A stretch of DNA of 64,000 nt from Ophthalmolycus amberensis (GCA_024529925.1 JAFEUB010001068.1:862001-926000), one strand, 5' to 3'; positions 39,630 to 53,690 are shown, counted from the first letter of the stretch. Numbers and translations: made by a program. Notes: generated by a model not told the origin, from the sequence alone.

Positions 39630-42519
39630 TTCTGATCTGTATGATAGACCTCAGATGTAAAGAAAGGGATGGTGGGGGAGAAAGAGGACAGACAGAGGTG
39701 TAGACGCAGTCATTGTTTGGATGTGTCTGGAAACAAAGTGACGTGCTGATGGCTGAGTGATAGCATCAGGTGTGGCCAAGGTATGTGATAAGAGGTCATC
39801 AAACAACCGTTAACCCCCCCGCCCCGATTCTGGGATTTTATGTAGATAAAAAATGGTGCCAAACCAGGGAGGATGACTAGAGAAACTTAGCTTTTCTGGC
39901 ATTCCTCCATAATGAACGGAGAATCCAGAAATGCACAAAACGGAGTAAATCTTGATGAATCTCAGTAAATGGAGGGCGTGTTTAACAACAGCGAAACTAT
40001 ATCACACTCTCACAACTCCTGCAGGATATGATACAAGTCGTTCATTTAGTCGTGTGCTCGCTAGCAAAACGTTGCTATTTTCAACACTTCTGCCACTAAC
40101 TTCTAATGAGTTTGATGTATTTTAAATAGCAAGAATTTGCCAAATATGCATAAACAAGACTTAGATTATACCCCACGATTTGTGTGACAGTATGTTAACA
40201 GATGTTTGGATATAGTTTTGCGGTTTTTAAAACGGGCCTCCATTTCACTTCAATTCATCAAGACTTTTCTCAGATTTTTGATTCTCCATTTTGATTCTCC
40301 GGCCACCGTAGAAAAGCGTGGTGGTGGTGACGCCTAATGTTTGCATTTTATTTCTTGCTATTGCATTGACGCTTCGAAAAATCGTAAAAGTTGTGTTAAT
40401 TTGTGAAGATTATCTTGCTGAAAAAAACGTGTAAGCATCATAAATAAATAAAAAAAGTCATCTCTGCAGCACTTTATGAAAAAGAAAAGAACATTAAGAG
40501 GACTAAAAGAAGGAATCAAGGATGAGTATGATGTTTTTTATTAAGGTCATTGCATGAATCATTTTTAAGTGCCCTGTTATGTAAACAGTTCAACAATAAA
40601 AGCATTTAGCTTCCCTCCGAGGAAGTCACCTAACTCTCTCGTGACTGTGTGTTTTACTGACTCAGGGTGTGCCGGTGTGAGCAAGGTGCTTTCCAATCAG
40701 AGAAGTGTCATGGTGAAATAAGAAGGTGGGGAAACTGAAAGCATGGGGGTCATATTCACAAACACCCAGCAACATGAAACAGACCATTTAGTCTCCATAA
40801 CAGGACTCTCAAACAACATAGAATGATTTATAAGTGAGGGTCCAGGCTTAAATAAAGGACAAATGGTATTCCGCAAAAGGGTCGGATGAATGTTCATCGT
40901 TAATGGTTTGCAGAACTAAAGCCTCAACACTAACTCCATTAAAGCTTGAAAGAGCAGATATCAGATTTGTCGGCAGGAAAAGGATTATATAGAGATCACT
41001 TGAAGTCTAATTGAGCCAATCATGCCCTTTCACTTTTTCTTTTTGCTTCCTGTCACCTTGTCACACCACGTTAAACTGCTCAGCCTCAAGGAATCGTCCC
41101 AGTTGTCCCTGCCCTTTGACCCGGTCTTCTATCCCTCCCCCCCCCCCTTTGATGGCATGGTTGGAGCCTGGGGCTCATCACACAGAGCGCAGACTTCTTC
41201 CCCGGGTCACTGTTACCTGCCCCGTGGCGTTCATCCCGTGGCAGTCGGAATTATTTTTCATGTCACCTACTTATTTTAACTTATGTATGATCCAAACCCC
41301 CCCCTCCCTCCCTCACTCCCTCCCTCCTCGCTCTCTTTCCTTCAATGAAGCCATGCATTCCTGGATGTTGGGCTGTGTGTGAGCTCTGACTCCCAAAGGC
41401 GCCTTTGTTCTGCGCTTCATCACATATGGATGAGCATCACAAGGTAGCACTGGCTGGCTAAAGACAGTGAAGGAAAGCGAAGGGAAGGTACAAAGGATTA
41501 TGGGTATTAAATCAGCAGAAACTAAGCTGATCACAGTGTGCCGAAGGTTAATATATGCTTATTTTTGGACGATGTCAAACAAACAAGGAATTTAATGTTT
41601 GGGTGATTAAGTCAATTCTTTTTTTGGAAAAGCCTAGAGTCCCTGCACTGGATTATAATCAGCAATTTTAATCAAAGCCAGCCGAGCTGCGGTCAATATC
41701 GCTCAAGTGCTCGCTCAATCGTATAGAAGCGCCAATTCCCAGACCTCGTAGAGGGACAATAGACAGCATATGGCTCAGCGTTTGAGCTGACAGATGTCCA
41801 CGCATGGACAAACACAGAGCAGGGAAAAAAAATAATCATGACTTTAGCTTTTGAGCCCGAATGGCCTGGGGTCACAGGGGGTCAGAGTTAGGGGCCCACA
41901 CAACAATGGTGCAAGGAAATGGGGAGGTGGAGTGTTGTAGTACACCAGTCTTGTTAAATGTCAGCTAAGTAGGTCACATTAGCATGTTGTCTTGAGCGAC
42001 AAAGCAGCAGCTTGACGGTACAGTTAGGGTGGTTTATTGTCCTCATGTTTCTGGGACTGAGAGAGAAATTGCAGTAAAAAGTCCAATAAACAGATTCAGA
42101 GTGTTTGGGACTTTCCATTCACAACTCAAATACTACTGTTGACCCATTTAGACCCACGGATCACCTGCCAAGCATGTTCACGACATTTTACTTTCACTTT
42201 CAGCCCACTGCTTCTCTCATTGAGTTATGGTCAGAGAGGGGGAATCCCTGTGGGGATTTCCCGACAGAAGGTTTACAGTGTAAATACTGTAGTGGAGAGA
42301 AGGCATTGGTCTTGATTTCCCCCCCTAATGTAGTAAAGCAACGTGAAAATGTCCCTGGTTTTTTTTAACGGAGTGTTACATAAGACCTGATTTTGAAAGC
42401 GGCCTACATTTTCAGGAAATAAAACATACTTTGTCATAAATGTCGAATTTCAGACTTGCTGTTACTCACCAACGAAGAAATGACTCGACTCAGCCTTCCA
42501 GTCTGTCTTTGTAAATACT

Positions 42520-42520
<1 letters not shown>
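39630..42520. other. Intergenic, no supported gene
   Basis: No exon recognised. Poly-C runs occur near 41140-41150 and 41298-41310, with CCCTCC-rich sequence. Around 41380-41440 a GC-richer block (CCCAAAGGCGCCTTTGTTC) contains a palindrome AAAGGCGCCTTT and a SOX-like CCTTTGTTC. Confidence 0.55.

Positions 42521-42521
<1 letters not shown>

Positions 42522-42585
<64 letters not shown>
42522..42585. repeat. (CA)32 microsatellite
   Basis: Pure CA tract of 64 bases. Confidence 0.96.
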
Positions 42586-42587
<2 letters not shown>

Positions 42588-42826
42588 CTGGCACATGCAG
42601 CACTGGAAATGGTGTCAGCCCAGTATAAATCCCTTTTGACATAAGAGCGTGCAAGTGACCTTATTACCATGACAACAGTTTCTGCGGGATAATAACGTTG
42701 TGGCAATGCTGACACAATATGACACAACAGCCTGGACACTCATTGTGTGATGTGTTGCTGAGAGGTGAACCACCCGCTTTTAAGTTTCACCTACTTCTTG
42801 TTCTTGTTTTGCCCTGATTTCCCGTC

Positions 42827-42831
<5 letters not shown>

Positions 42832-42899
<68 letters not shown>
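42832..42899. repeat. Interrupted (TG)n microsatellite
   Basis: TG tract broken by single TTTG interruptions. It lies about 250 bases from the CA tract at 42522 in the opposite dinucleotide orientation, so the two could pair as an inverted repeat. Confidence 0.93.
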
Positions 42900-42900
<1 letters not shown>

Positions 42901-45880
42901 TATGTTGGGTAATGTGTAGAGTGCATTTGGAGGATTCGGCTTTGTGGAAAACCATCCTTCCAGCAGCTCTCAAAACATGATTGATATAAAGGTAGGTCAG
43001 GCCTATCTCTGGGCTTGTGAGCTCTCACTTGCAGTGTGTGTATGTGTGTGTTTCAAATCTGTGTACACCCACGCGAGAGTCCTAAAATAAATGCTTCTTC
43101 TTTCATACATGTGAGCGCATTCAGCAGAACTGAACAAGACATCCACCCCCTCCCTTTCCCTCTTCTGCCTCCTCCTCTTTCCTTCGCTTTCCTCCATCAC
43201 GTCCTGAGTGGGAGAGACAGAGAATGTCAGAGGAAAGTATGGGGAACTGGGAAGACCAGGGGAAGAGAGAAAAGCAGGGCTTTGTATGCTATTTGGACCA
43301 AACATATCAGAGTCTCGGGCTCGGTTTGTCTTCTTGTTTTACTCATGAATGCATGGAGGGCGTGCATCTTCGAGGAAAGGGAGAATGAAAGAAGAGTAAA
43401 AACAAAACACTGCGCTTAAAGAATGTAGAAGAACAGCTGAGTATTCAATATGGGAGCTCAGCTGAATTTATTTCATATTATTAAAGGGGGCGGTCCAACC
43501 ATTCCACACATGATCATCATCATCACCCCAATGAATACTACTAAGTCAGGGAAAACAGTTGTGGGATGTTTCTTTGCGGCTCTGGACGGAGCTTTCCGAA
43601 ATTGAAGACATAACCCGGATGATGACATCATAATATCGAAAGATGCTATTTTGCATTATGGGAAATGTGAGAACCTGTGTTTTTGGAGACAGGTCTCTCT
43701 ATTGTTTTGACTTACTTTCTACATTCCAATGACAGCTGCAGACTTAGCTGTGTGGACGTGCTCCATTGATAGTACAACCGAGGGTCCGCGTCGTTCTGAC
43801 GCATGTCCATTTCCCGATCCACACTCCATTCCAGTTGGTAGCTGTGATGCACCATACCGTTGTTTGCTAGGAGTTCAACGCCTTTTGGCTGTCTTTGTAT
43901 TCTTTTAAAGACAAATTCTATAAATGTGGTGAACTGCTGAAGTATCCACTTTGTTATCTTCTTCTTCTTCTTCCTCTTCCTGGCAAACCAGCTAGAGATG
44001 CATTCTCCACCAACTGGACTGCAATGTGGAACAAAACTGAAACAAAAGGCCATGACGCTCACATAGGATCTACACGGACCCACGTGTACACAGAAAGTAT
44101 GAATTGATCTTTTGTCTCTTGTAACTCCCCAGATTTCATAAAGAATAAATACTTCTTGTAGCCATCTCTCACACACTGAATAAGAATATAACTTTGTCTG
44201 TTATGAAACTGACTGAAAGAGTACTAATATAATAATCTAATAATCAAAGTTGATGCAGCACAACCTGAGATATAATCTTTTTTATTCCACGCATTCTTCA
44301 TATCAAAACCTGGTGCCCATGTTACCCACAATGCAACTTGGCCGTCGACAGTTCAGTCGAAGGTTCGGTGTGTAGCTAATGTAGCTTCAAGCTGCAGGCC
44401 TCAAGCAGAGGTGAGGAGCGGACTACGGAAGTGTGGTAAGAAACTCTCAAACTTGTAGTCTTCACACATGCAGTATCAAAACACTTTGATGTGTAAAATG
44501 GGTGAACTTCCTCTTTAATAGCACGATATCGATGGCCAACACCATATTCATTTCAACCTACGACTTTCCTATTTATGACCTACTTTAACTTCATCTGGCT
44601 GAATTACATAACAGGTTTCCTGCACACGTTCACCCACTCTGCAAGTTGAACTTGATTATTTTTAAGGGAAGTCAAAATCATCCAGATTGCAGCACATATT
44701 AGAAAATGTTGAATTCTGCATGCTGAAACAGTTTTCAGCATGCTGTGGCTCTTTAGGACGTCAGACCCCTTTTATCTGACTTTCAAAACTCTTAAATGCT
44801 GAGCTTTGCCACCACCTGCACGTTTCCATCTGTCAAATCCTCGCTGGCAATCCGCTGAGAGGGAGTGAGAGTCTATGCACCGGGCGACGGATGGATGGAT
44901 GGGTGGTGAGTCAGAGGAGAGATGGAGGCAGAAAGAAGAGAGGGAGAAGTGCTGATGAATGGGTTGATGGCACACTGACCCACTAATGTTTCAACTGCAT
45001 TGCCAGTGGCTTTGCCTGTCCCGGTGAAACACATACTCAGAGTGACACGTGCACATCCACATGCAAATGATTAATCCCCTTTTGACTGAGTTTACTACTC
45101 CTTTGCATCAAAGCAGGGACAAAGATTTTCAGCCACGGTTACGTGTGCATCATGTGCATCTCCTTTTTTTACACTGTGCCGCTGAATTAAGCACTGAAAC
45201 CACACACTGGCAAACTTCTGCTCATAGCTCAGGCTGTCTGTTATTAAAGGTCATGAAATGGAGGAAGTAGCGAACATACATCAGACTGAATCTGTAAAAT
45301 GTATTGTTTTGGAAGAGAACGCCGAATGAGTTTCAGAGTAAAGCCGTTTGTCTTGACAGTGTGGGCGAGGGTGACTTCAGTTGAAGTGTGCAACATGTCC
45401 GGTCTTCTGAGGATGATCATCATGTGATATTTGAAAAGAAAACCTTTAACCTATAGCCCCGGGCCAAAATGTAGACCAGACCTGGAACCAAGTTTGAGAA
45501 GGCAAAAAGCAAGTCGCTGTTTCACCAAAAAGCTCTAGTTAGGGTTCGATGCAGACCCGCCATAGAGGCCAGTGTTTAATTGTATCATCTCTCTTTCTTC
45601 TTCATCATCATCCTCTCCCTCTCAGACTCACTGTTCCTGTGTTTCAGGTGTTGGGCAGGCTCAGGCTCCGGGTGTTGGCTCTTCTTTTTAAGTACAACAG
45701 CGCAGATTGTGCTTGTTTTCATCCTTTGATTTACTTTTGGAGTTGAGTACTTCCTCCCCGGTAGATAGAATCAGAAGCAACTGGTTGCTTTGGTTGCTGT
45801 GTTCAAGCAGACGAGGCTCACTTTATAATGGCAAAAGCAAAATCTCTAAGGATGTCAGAACCAGAATGTTGTGCTTTCCT
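42900..45880. other. Intergenic, no supported gene
   Basis: No exon recognised. Around 44300-44520, words such as CCCATGTTACCCACAATGCA and AACTTGGCCG resemble another dispersed fish repeat, but I cannot define its ends. A short (ATGG)n lies at 44889-44905. Confidence 0.5.
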
Positions 45881-45884
45881 CCTT

Positions 45885-46095
45885 AAAGGAATAGTGTGAC
45901 ATTTGGGGAAATACAATGCCTATTTGCAAGAGTTAGATGAGTGGATTGATACCACTCTAATGTCTGTAGCTACAGAGGTTAGCTTAGCTTAGCATAACGA
46001 CCAAAAACAGCCCTGTTCTGTCCAAAGATAATTTTTAAATGCAATGTTTTCTGTGTCATATATTTCCTTATTAGGTTAAAAAAACTCTGAAATAA
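45885..46095 (+). mobile_element. Interspersed teleost repeat, truncated copy
   Basis: AAAGGAATAGTGTGACATTT and GGGGAAATACA are followed by GAGTTAGATGAGTGGATTGA and GGTTAGCTTAGCTTAGCATA. I recognise this as a repeat widespread in percomorph genomes. Sequence after about 46095 diverges. The same family recurs at 53735-54175. Confidence 0.65.
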
Positions 46096-46479
46096 CATTT
46101 AGACCATCTGGGTACATTCAAATTGTATGCCAACCCCTATAATATCTGCATTTATTGTTATTATTACTATAAAGGAACCACACAACCGTCCATTCACACT
46201 TGTGGGTTCATCATTACCGTTGACCGTCTGTATAATTAACTAATTCAGTAAATCTGAGACATTGTTTGTTAAAGAGATATAGATCTAATTAACGCCTTCC
46301 AAGGACATCAGTGCCGCGAGTGATGGATGCAGCTCACAACACACACACACCAAAGAAAACATGACGCATATCCCCGGGGAGAGGAATCACACACACACAC
46401 ATGCAGTACTAGGATGTGATAAGACTGAGAGTCAGTGACAGGTCTGTGGATGTGTGCTCTCTCAGGGTTGGCTTACTGC

Positions 46480-46800
46480 CTCTTTAAAGGGACAGTGCAC
46501 CCCAAAATCAAAAATGCATATTTGTCCTCTCACCTGTTGTGCTATTTATCAGCATATATTGCTTTGATGTGAGTTACTTTGAGATGTTCTTTCAACCTTT
46601 GTTCCTACATGAAACTTCTCTCATCACAGTCTGTGGATTATCTTGAGTAACCAGGTCATGATTTCTGGAAAGAGACATCGCTGTTGAGTTTTTAATATTT
46701 ATTTTTTAACGCTTTGAGCACCACAAGTTGAGTGCAATATAATGCCATCATATTGCGAGAGAAGGCAGACATCTCTACGGCTGATATCTCCAAAACTAGG
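46480..46800 (+). mobile_element. Interspersed teleost repeat
   Basis: Contains AAAGGGACAGTGCACCCCAA, GTGCTATTTATCAGCATATA, AGTAACCAGGTCATGATTTC and AAGGCAGACATCTCTACGGC, in the order expected for a common percomorph MITE-like repeat, with a decayed right end. Confidence 0.65.
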
Positions 46801-47278
46801 CAACTCTAAAAAAAAATAAAAATAAAATAGGCCAGCCAGAGAATTGAGGACTTGAATGCAGGGTGTTTGTTGTTTGCGGCATAAAACATTTCATTTGGTG
46901 TGAAAAAGCAGAAGAGGAAGGTGAGAGAGGTTCTCTGACGGCCATATGGGGCTTTAGCCTATAAGTGCTGCTTATGTAAGACGGGGCAGTCAGCTGGTTA
47001 GGGGGAATAAAGGTTTACTATGTAAACCCAAGACATGCAACCACATCCCCGGTCTCTACCAACACGGGGCTGTAGAGACCGCCGGCAGGTCACATCGTGT
47101 CCCAAAGAATTTGGAGAGTCTGTATCATTCTCAGAACTAGGTGAATTTGTCTATCATGTGGTCTGTGTGATGGTGAGGTCAAGCATGGGTGATGCAGGAA
47201 GCCGGGAACAATGTAGACCTGCAAGAAAAGGGCAACGGCACTGACATGCTGGCAGCCCGAAAAGCTACAGTAGCAACG

Positions 47279-47281
<3 letters not shown>

Positions 47282-47323
<42 letters not shown>
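47282..47323. repeat. (CA)21 microsatellite
   Basis: Pure CA tract. Confidence 0.95.
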
Positions 47324-47327
<4 letters not shown>

Positions 47328-47399
47328 CTTTGACCTCCCAGCACACCCTCTAGGCTGGCACATGGAGCAGTGGGGGGAGGGAGGCTGCATGCCCAAGGA

Positions 47400-47870
47400 T
47401 GAGACTGAAAAGAGAGAGCGATCCGCGGATAGCAAGATGGCAGCACGGCTCAGCCTGCCTCTTGCACTCCCGTTACATTAAAGACTGTACACCGACTGTT
47501 AAACCAGACGTACCACATGGACTAATTCATCTGCTCAGATCAGAACATCTGCGGCTTCGCCATCAGCAATCACAGACCGGGCTTTTGAATAATTCCATAT
47601 CAAAGAAACACACATCACATATTGGGCAAATCACAAAATTATTCCTGGTGGATCATTTCTTTACTGGAAATGCTTTCAAAGCTCAACGCAGATTGTGCAC
47701 CTTTGAAATGGCGCCTAAAAAACATCAAGAATATCTCTACCGTAGGCACAATATGTGCACAGTAGCGTGCATTTTGCGACACACGCTAATGATTATATAA
47801 ATATACAATTGACGGCCAGGAAGCTAGACAAGAGGAATGAGTTGGTAATCAGCAAAGACAGAGAAAGAGA
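47400..47870. other. Unassigned open frame region
   Basis: A 133-codon frame (47399-47800) is open by chance or derives from a repeat. Its peptide is Arg/His/Ser-rich without a domain I recognise, and no splice-supported neighbour exists. Not called as a gene. Confidence 0.4.
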
Positions 47871-47873
47871 GAA

Positions 47874-47898
47874 GGGGGGGGGGGGGGGGGGGGGGGGG
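47874..47898. repeat. Poly-G run (25 bases)
   Basis: Uninterrupted G homopolymer, preceded by GA-rich sequence. Confidence 0.9.
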
Positions 47899-47999
47899 TG
47901 TTGTGTGGAGAAGTGTTGACCTAATTCTGTGCAAATGGCTTCTCGTGTGAATTGTTGGTGTTATACATTGTCATGCCTAGACTGGGGTTCAGCCAGACC

Positions 48000-48117
48000 T
48001 CTGTGTGTGTGTGTGTGTGTGTTTAGCTTGTGCACACTCATGAAATCTATGACATGTGTTTAAATATGATATGGTGTATACAGTATATATATATATATAT
48101 ATTTTTTTTTTTTTTGC
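48000..48117. repeat. (TG)n, (TA)n and poly-T cluster
   Basis: A TG tract at 48001-48021, then TATATA at 48086-48102 running into a poly-T stretch. Confidence 0.85.
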
Positions 48118-48654
48118 CATACTGCTAAGAAATGTGTGCGTCTGTGTGTTGGGGGAGGAGAGACAGTGCTGCAAAAGGAGAAAAGGGAGAAACTGGAAAC
48201 AAATTCATTCATTTCGCTGAACAAATTGAGCATTTAGAGTCTAAATCGGCACCAAACGGTTGCAGGGATTTTGAGCAACAGAAACAAATTTGATACATTT
48301 TGCAGACTATTTTTTTATGATTTTCTGTGGTGGAAACCACTTAAATAATAATAATACATTTGTTTGAGGTCACAGTGGAAGATAAACACTAGAACCACTA
48401 TGAATGTCTATCTTTCGTCCTCTCTCTCTCTTTGCCTTTCTCCGTCTCTTGTTACCTGTCCTCCAAGTTGACAGAATCATACGTGACACCAATTACCCCG
48501 GTCTCAGCCTGTCAGCTGGAGGAGAGCAAAGCCAGAGGAAGTCAACATGACAGCTGAGCGTCTCCTTACCCTCCACTGTGGGGTTAGAGCGGATACACAT
48601 CTCTGATCTGAAGTCTGAATCTGTGTGTGTGTGTGTGTGTATGTGTGTCTGACA

Positions 48655-49035
48655 TTAAACCAATGCAGTGCATCACGACTTTATTGACCCATTTAGCTAC
48701 ACCGGCGCCGTGGCTCTACAGGGACGGCAATGTTAGACGATCTGTCAGTCCACCACGTTGGTCCAGACTGAAAAATCTCAACATCTATTGGATGGATGAC
48801 TTTCATTTAGTCCTCAGAAGATGAATCCTAAATACTTTGGTGATCCCCTGACTCTTCTTCTAGAGCCACCATGAGCTTGACACTTGTGATTTTAAATGAA
48901 ATGACTCAAAAACTATTGAATGGATTGCTATAAAAATCTGGCACAGAAATCCATGTTCCTCTCAGGATGAAATGTTAAAATGAAAGTGATCCCCCTGTCT
49001 TGATATCTTGTGCCATTATCAGGTCCAAAAATACT
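48655..49035 (+). mobile_element. Interspersed teleost repeat, left part
   Basis: GTCAGTCCACCACGTTGGTC, CAGACTGAAAAATCTCAACA, TGGTGATCCCCTGACTCTTC and TCTAGAGCCACCATGAGCTT, then CAAAAACTATTGAATGGATT, are characteristic of a long dispersed repeat of percomorph fish. The repeat breaks off near AAATACTTGAG and appears to resume at about 49672. Confidence 0.65.
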
Positions 49036-49671
49036 TGAGAATAGATGGTTGTGAAGATTATGGATAAAACCAGTTACCATGATGAATTCCCTGTGCTGAG
49101 CTCGTTTTGGTGTGTGCTCACGAGGTAATCATTCCCCTTAGATAAATCTCAAACGTTTCCCTTTCTAATAATTGCTGTAGTGGGTGTCACGTCTTAAAAT
49201 ACAAGTAAACCTCAGGAAAAGAAAGATCAGTGATAGAAATGCTGAATGAGATATTTTATTGAGTTATAAACTAGTGGAAGAGAGGTTACCCCGGACGTAA
49301 TCTCTATGAACAGATTCTGCATTCAGAATCTACAGGCAACGGAACAAGATTTCGGTATCGGAAGCGATCTAGTTCCCCTTTATAGTTTGATTAGTATTGA
49401 CCAATCACGTTCAATTAGTCTGTGTGGTGAGCAAAAGAAGCAGAACGCATCGGTCAAAATGCTTTCTGGTAACCCGTCGGTTATTGTCTGACAATGATTT
49501 TGCTTTTGACTGGTTATAAATGAACTCATAAACTGGCTGCTTGTGAAACCGGTCGTACACGTCGTCTCTCCACTACAACTCCAGGCTTGCATCTTAGGTT
49601 GCTAATTGTACTGTAAACAATCAGAAGTGGATAGAAAAGGAAGTCTTTTTTTGATCACACCTCTCTCCTCT

Positions 49672-49850
49672 TTGGTTTATGATCAAATACCAGCAAAAAT
49701 AAAACCATTCATATCAGCCTAACTCACTAAATTAAGACGGTAAACATAGTAAACATGCGCAGGTTAGCATTGTCATTGTGAGCATGTTAGTATGCTGATG
49801 TTAGCATTTTGCTCTGTAAGCATTCAGCTATACTTTAAATACATTTCTGC
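49672..49850 (+). mobile_element. Interspersed teleost repeat, right part
   Basis: TTTGGTTTATGATCAAATAC through GTTAGCATTGTCATTGTGAG and ATGCTGATGTTAGCA continue, in the same orientation, the repeat that stops at about 49035. The ~635 bases between them are therefore a likely later insertion. Confidence 0.6.
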
Positions 49851-50470
49851 TATCCACACGACAAAAAAAAGCAGATTTGGAGTGTATAGTTAAATGTCAC
49901 AGATTGTTGAAATGTCGTAACTAGAATTGAGCAAAGTGCGATATTTTAATGGGATACCACCGAAGCATCCATAAATGTTTTATTACTATTGTTAAGCTGG
50001 ACTTTAGAGCGCTGTTATCTTACCACTGCTGCAGAAGTTCTTCCATTCTGCCATAATTAAAACCTGATGAATTGTAATTGTGACATTGAAGTTGTCCCAA
50101 TAAATGATTCTGAATATCAGCACAAAACATCTGCTGTTTCAATCCAACAGCATCGGTCGTGGATCAGTGTAACACCACAGTGTTCTGCGTCTGCATATGT
50201 GTGTGTGACCCTGCTAAGATCTGCCCCAGAACGTCTCCGCATTCTTTGTTCAAACGGTCATGAAGCGTCAAAGCGAAACAAAACAAATGCTTTTGCTTTC
50301 CAAATGAGTGACTATTTTTGAAGCGTATCCACCAGACGTGAAGGAAGGGCCTTGATCCGCTGCCGGCGATCAACAGATGGCCGATTAGCATTTCCAAATC
50401 TGTAGTCAAACTCGGGAATGAAATGGGGAATGATTGGAATTCAGCAAGAGACTTTATCTGCTCACACACT
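49851..50470. other. Intergenic, nothing supported
   Basis: No exon, RNA or repeat I can name. Confidence 0.55.
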
Positions 50471-50679
50471 ATTGAACAGTCTCTCTCTCTCTCTCTCTCT
50501 CGCTCTCTTGCCTTTCCTCCTTTTGATTAGCAAGTAAAACATTATTCTGATGGCTCATTGATCGCCTGGTAGTTTTAAACAGACAGTATTTATGGCTTTG
50601 TGCCCGTGGAAAAACACACATGAGAGCAGTGCAATTTACTTCTCCTTTCACACTGCTACCTCCTCATCTATAACACATA

Positions 50680-51147
<468 letters not shown>

Positions 51148-51287
51148 ACACTGGCACTTTGCTCCCTGTCTCCCTCTCTTACGCCTTCTGTCTCTCCATT
51201 TCTCTCTTCCATATCACTTTCCAATCAGCTAAATTCCCCTGGCACAGCTGAATAATGTGTCATCATTCACTATAGCGAGCGTACGTG

Positions 51288-51503
51288 CACACACACACAC
51301 ACACACACAAACACACACACGGGTCCTATCCTATAATGTCATTATGGCACCCACTGAGTCAAATTACACTGAATCAATAGGTCTTGTTTATCTGTTGGGG
51401 GCCTCCTTGCTCTCAATTACAGCCCAGGGGAACGTCTAGGGAGGGGAGCGTGTGTGTGTGCACGTATTATTACAGTGCGTGTGTGTGTGTGTGTGTGTGT
51501 GTG
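51288..51503. repeat. (CA)n and (TG)n pair
   Basis: A CA tract at 51288-51319 and a TG tract at 51478-51503, in opposite orientation and about 160 bases apart. Confidence 0.9.
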
Positions 51504-53690
51504 AGGTCTCTTTTAAGATGGCCCTGGCGTTATCAGTGGCCGCCGTGCCTTTACATGACTCAAGTGTTGTGAGTTCCCTCCCTTTTGCCGGCCCTGCATT
51601 GGGACGGCAGCAACAACATCAAGGCAGATGTTGCCAATAGCTCGATAAGCTAATTGACTCCCTGACTGTCTGAATGAGAAGCCCATTGAGATGCAGCCCA
51701 GCGTCTGAGGAGCGGCACACAACAATGAGGAGAATGTTAATGACTTGCTTTTTTTTGACTGCAAGGTAAACAGCACACCAGCCCGAATGCCTCTTAGCAT
51801 TCATTCGGCCACATCATCACACATCTCAATGCAGCTGTGAGACGATTGCAATTATAAACATTCCTGGAATTACAAGCAGTTTTTACATAACACGGTTAAC
51901 ACTCTGATGACGCCAGCAGGAGGAGTTGCATGCGGTTTCAAGCCAGAGTGACGTTCTATCCGGACCCGCGGCCATTTTTTCTGTAAACCGTTGATTTACC
52001 GGTACAAACATGAAATTGGACCACTGCATGTAACACATATAAGCATTTCAGGAGGAGTGGGCTGCTGTGAAGTGCCCGGGGAGCAACTTGGGGTTTAGTG
52101 TTGAGCTCAAGGAAACTTTTAACATACGGACATTAAGAGTCAGGGATCAAACCGGTCGACCCACTCTCCCCACTTAACCACATCCGCCCCCCAATTTCTG
52201 ATAATTAATGAGAATAAAGGATAATCTTCACGGAGCATTAGTTTGTTTTTTTGACGGTTGCAGCCGTAGACTGCAGGCGCAGCTAATCCAGTTACTATGG
52301 TAATAGAATTTCTCAATTGAGCCAATCAAATCAATTTTCTATACTGCAAGTAAACAGTTCGCTAGTTGGAACAACAACGTCAGAGAGATGACAGCATGGA
52401 CTGACCCGCTACTTTCTGGTGTCTGAGACTGATTTCTCTGGTCTAACCAAAGTAGCACTACCCACCTTGCAGCCTGGTCTCACCTCCAGGCCGTCAAATA
52501 CCGACCCTTGGGCAGTGGCCCCTGATGCCTTGATACTGAACCACCAGGCACCAGAGGAGGTGGGTGGGAGATGAAAACAAAGCGCTCTGTCTCTAGTCTG
52601 GGTGGGCTGCAGTGATTGACAGGTAAGGCGATAAACCCCTCCCATGGGGGGTCGGTCAACCCTTGTGTGGACACTTTCACAGACAAGCAATTAGCACACA
52701 GACCAGATAGCCAATTAGAGCACCACTGTTAAACCCCCCTGTATGCAAATGAAGCCAGGAATTTGCAGAAAAGCACTCAAGAGATTGCGAAAAGTAGATC
52801 GGCAGCAGACTTGAATAAAATAAATGCAGCTGTAATTAGGGAGGTGCGGAGCAGGAAACAAGATGAGGAATATATGTGCGTTGAAAAGAGAGGAATCCAA
52901 ATTATGAGGGTGGGAACAAAGCAGAGTGATAAAAGGAGGGGTTGGGAGATTAAAATACAAGAAGCAGGGCGGAGGACGAGAGGGTGAGGGGGTGGAAACA
53001 GAGCAGAAGAAGAAGAAGAAGAGGAGAGAGAGACCAAATGTAGGCCCACATGAATGTTTCAGAGACAGTGAAACAGGCTTCCAGTCATCCTGCGTACTAA
53101 CGCAGCTCGCTGTGTGTATTTATTGGGCTATCTTCCTTCTTCCCGTGGGTTTCATCACGCTTCATTTATTGAACACTGCACATGTCCTACAGGCCCTACT
53201 TGCTGTAAACAGGTGGTATATTATTTGATGGTTTTGTGTGGTTGTTCCTATGTGTGTCCAGTGACGCCTGTTATGTCATAAGTTCATGCGTTTAGCCCCT
53301 CATCACATTTACTCATGTTCGGTAATCTCCGCATGTCACACTCAGCTGCTTGACGGGAGCCGTGGCTTAGCAGAGACTGAGTATATGTGTGTTAATGGGA
53401 TTGAGCTCATGGTGGTAAATCAAGTCACATCAATGGTATTTACTCCTTTTTTAAATTTTCTAGTAATGTGGCCATTTATTATTTTATTGACATTTGGTCA
53501 TAAAAAATGTATATTTTCCAAGTGATCAGTGATTGGAAGTTTGATAACTCCATTTCAATTCCAGTGTTTTAGTTTAATTATTTGTATGTGTTATTAAACA
53601 AACAATACTGATCAATACATATTACCAATTAAATTACACTATTTTTGACATCTGGGAAATAGGTTTACTAGCTTAACTAGAGGACATTTC
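51504..53690. other. Intergenic with possible regulatory segments
   Basis: No supported exon. The segment 52685-52845 is dense in homeodomain/POU-like motifs (see findings). The stretch 52440-52690 (GGGCAGTGGCCCCTGATGCC and neighbours) looks like a dispersed repeat, not named. Confidence 0.5.
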
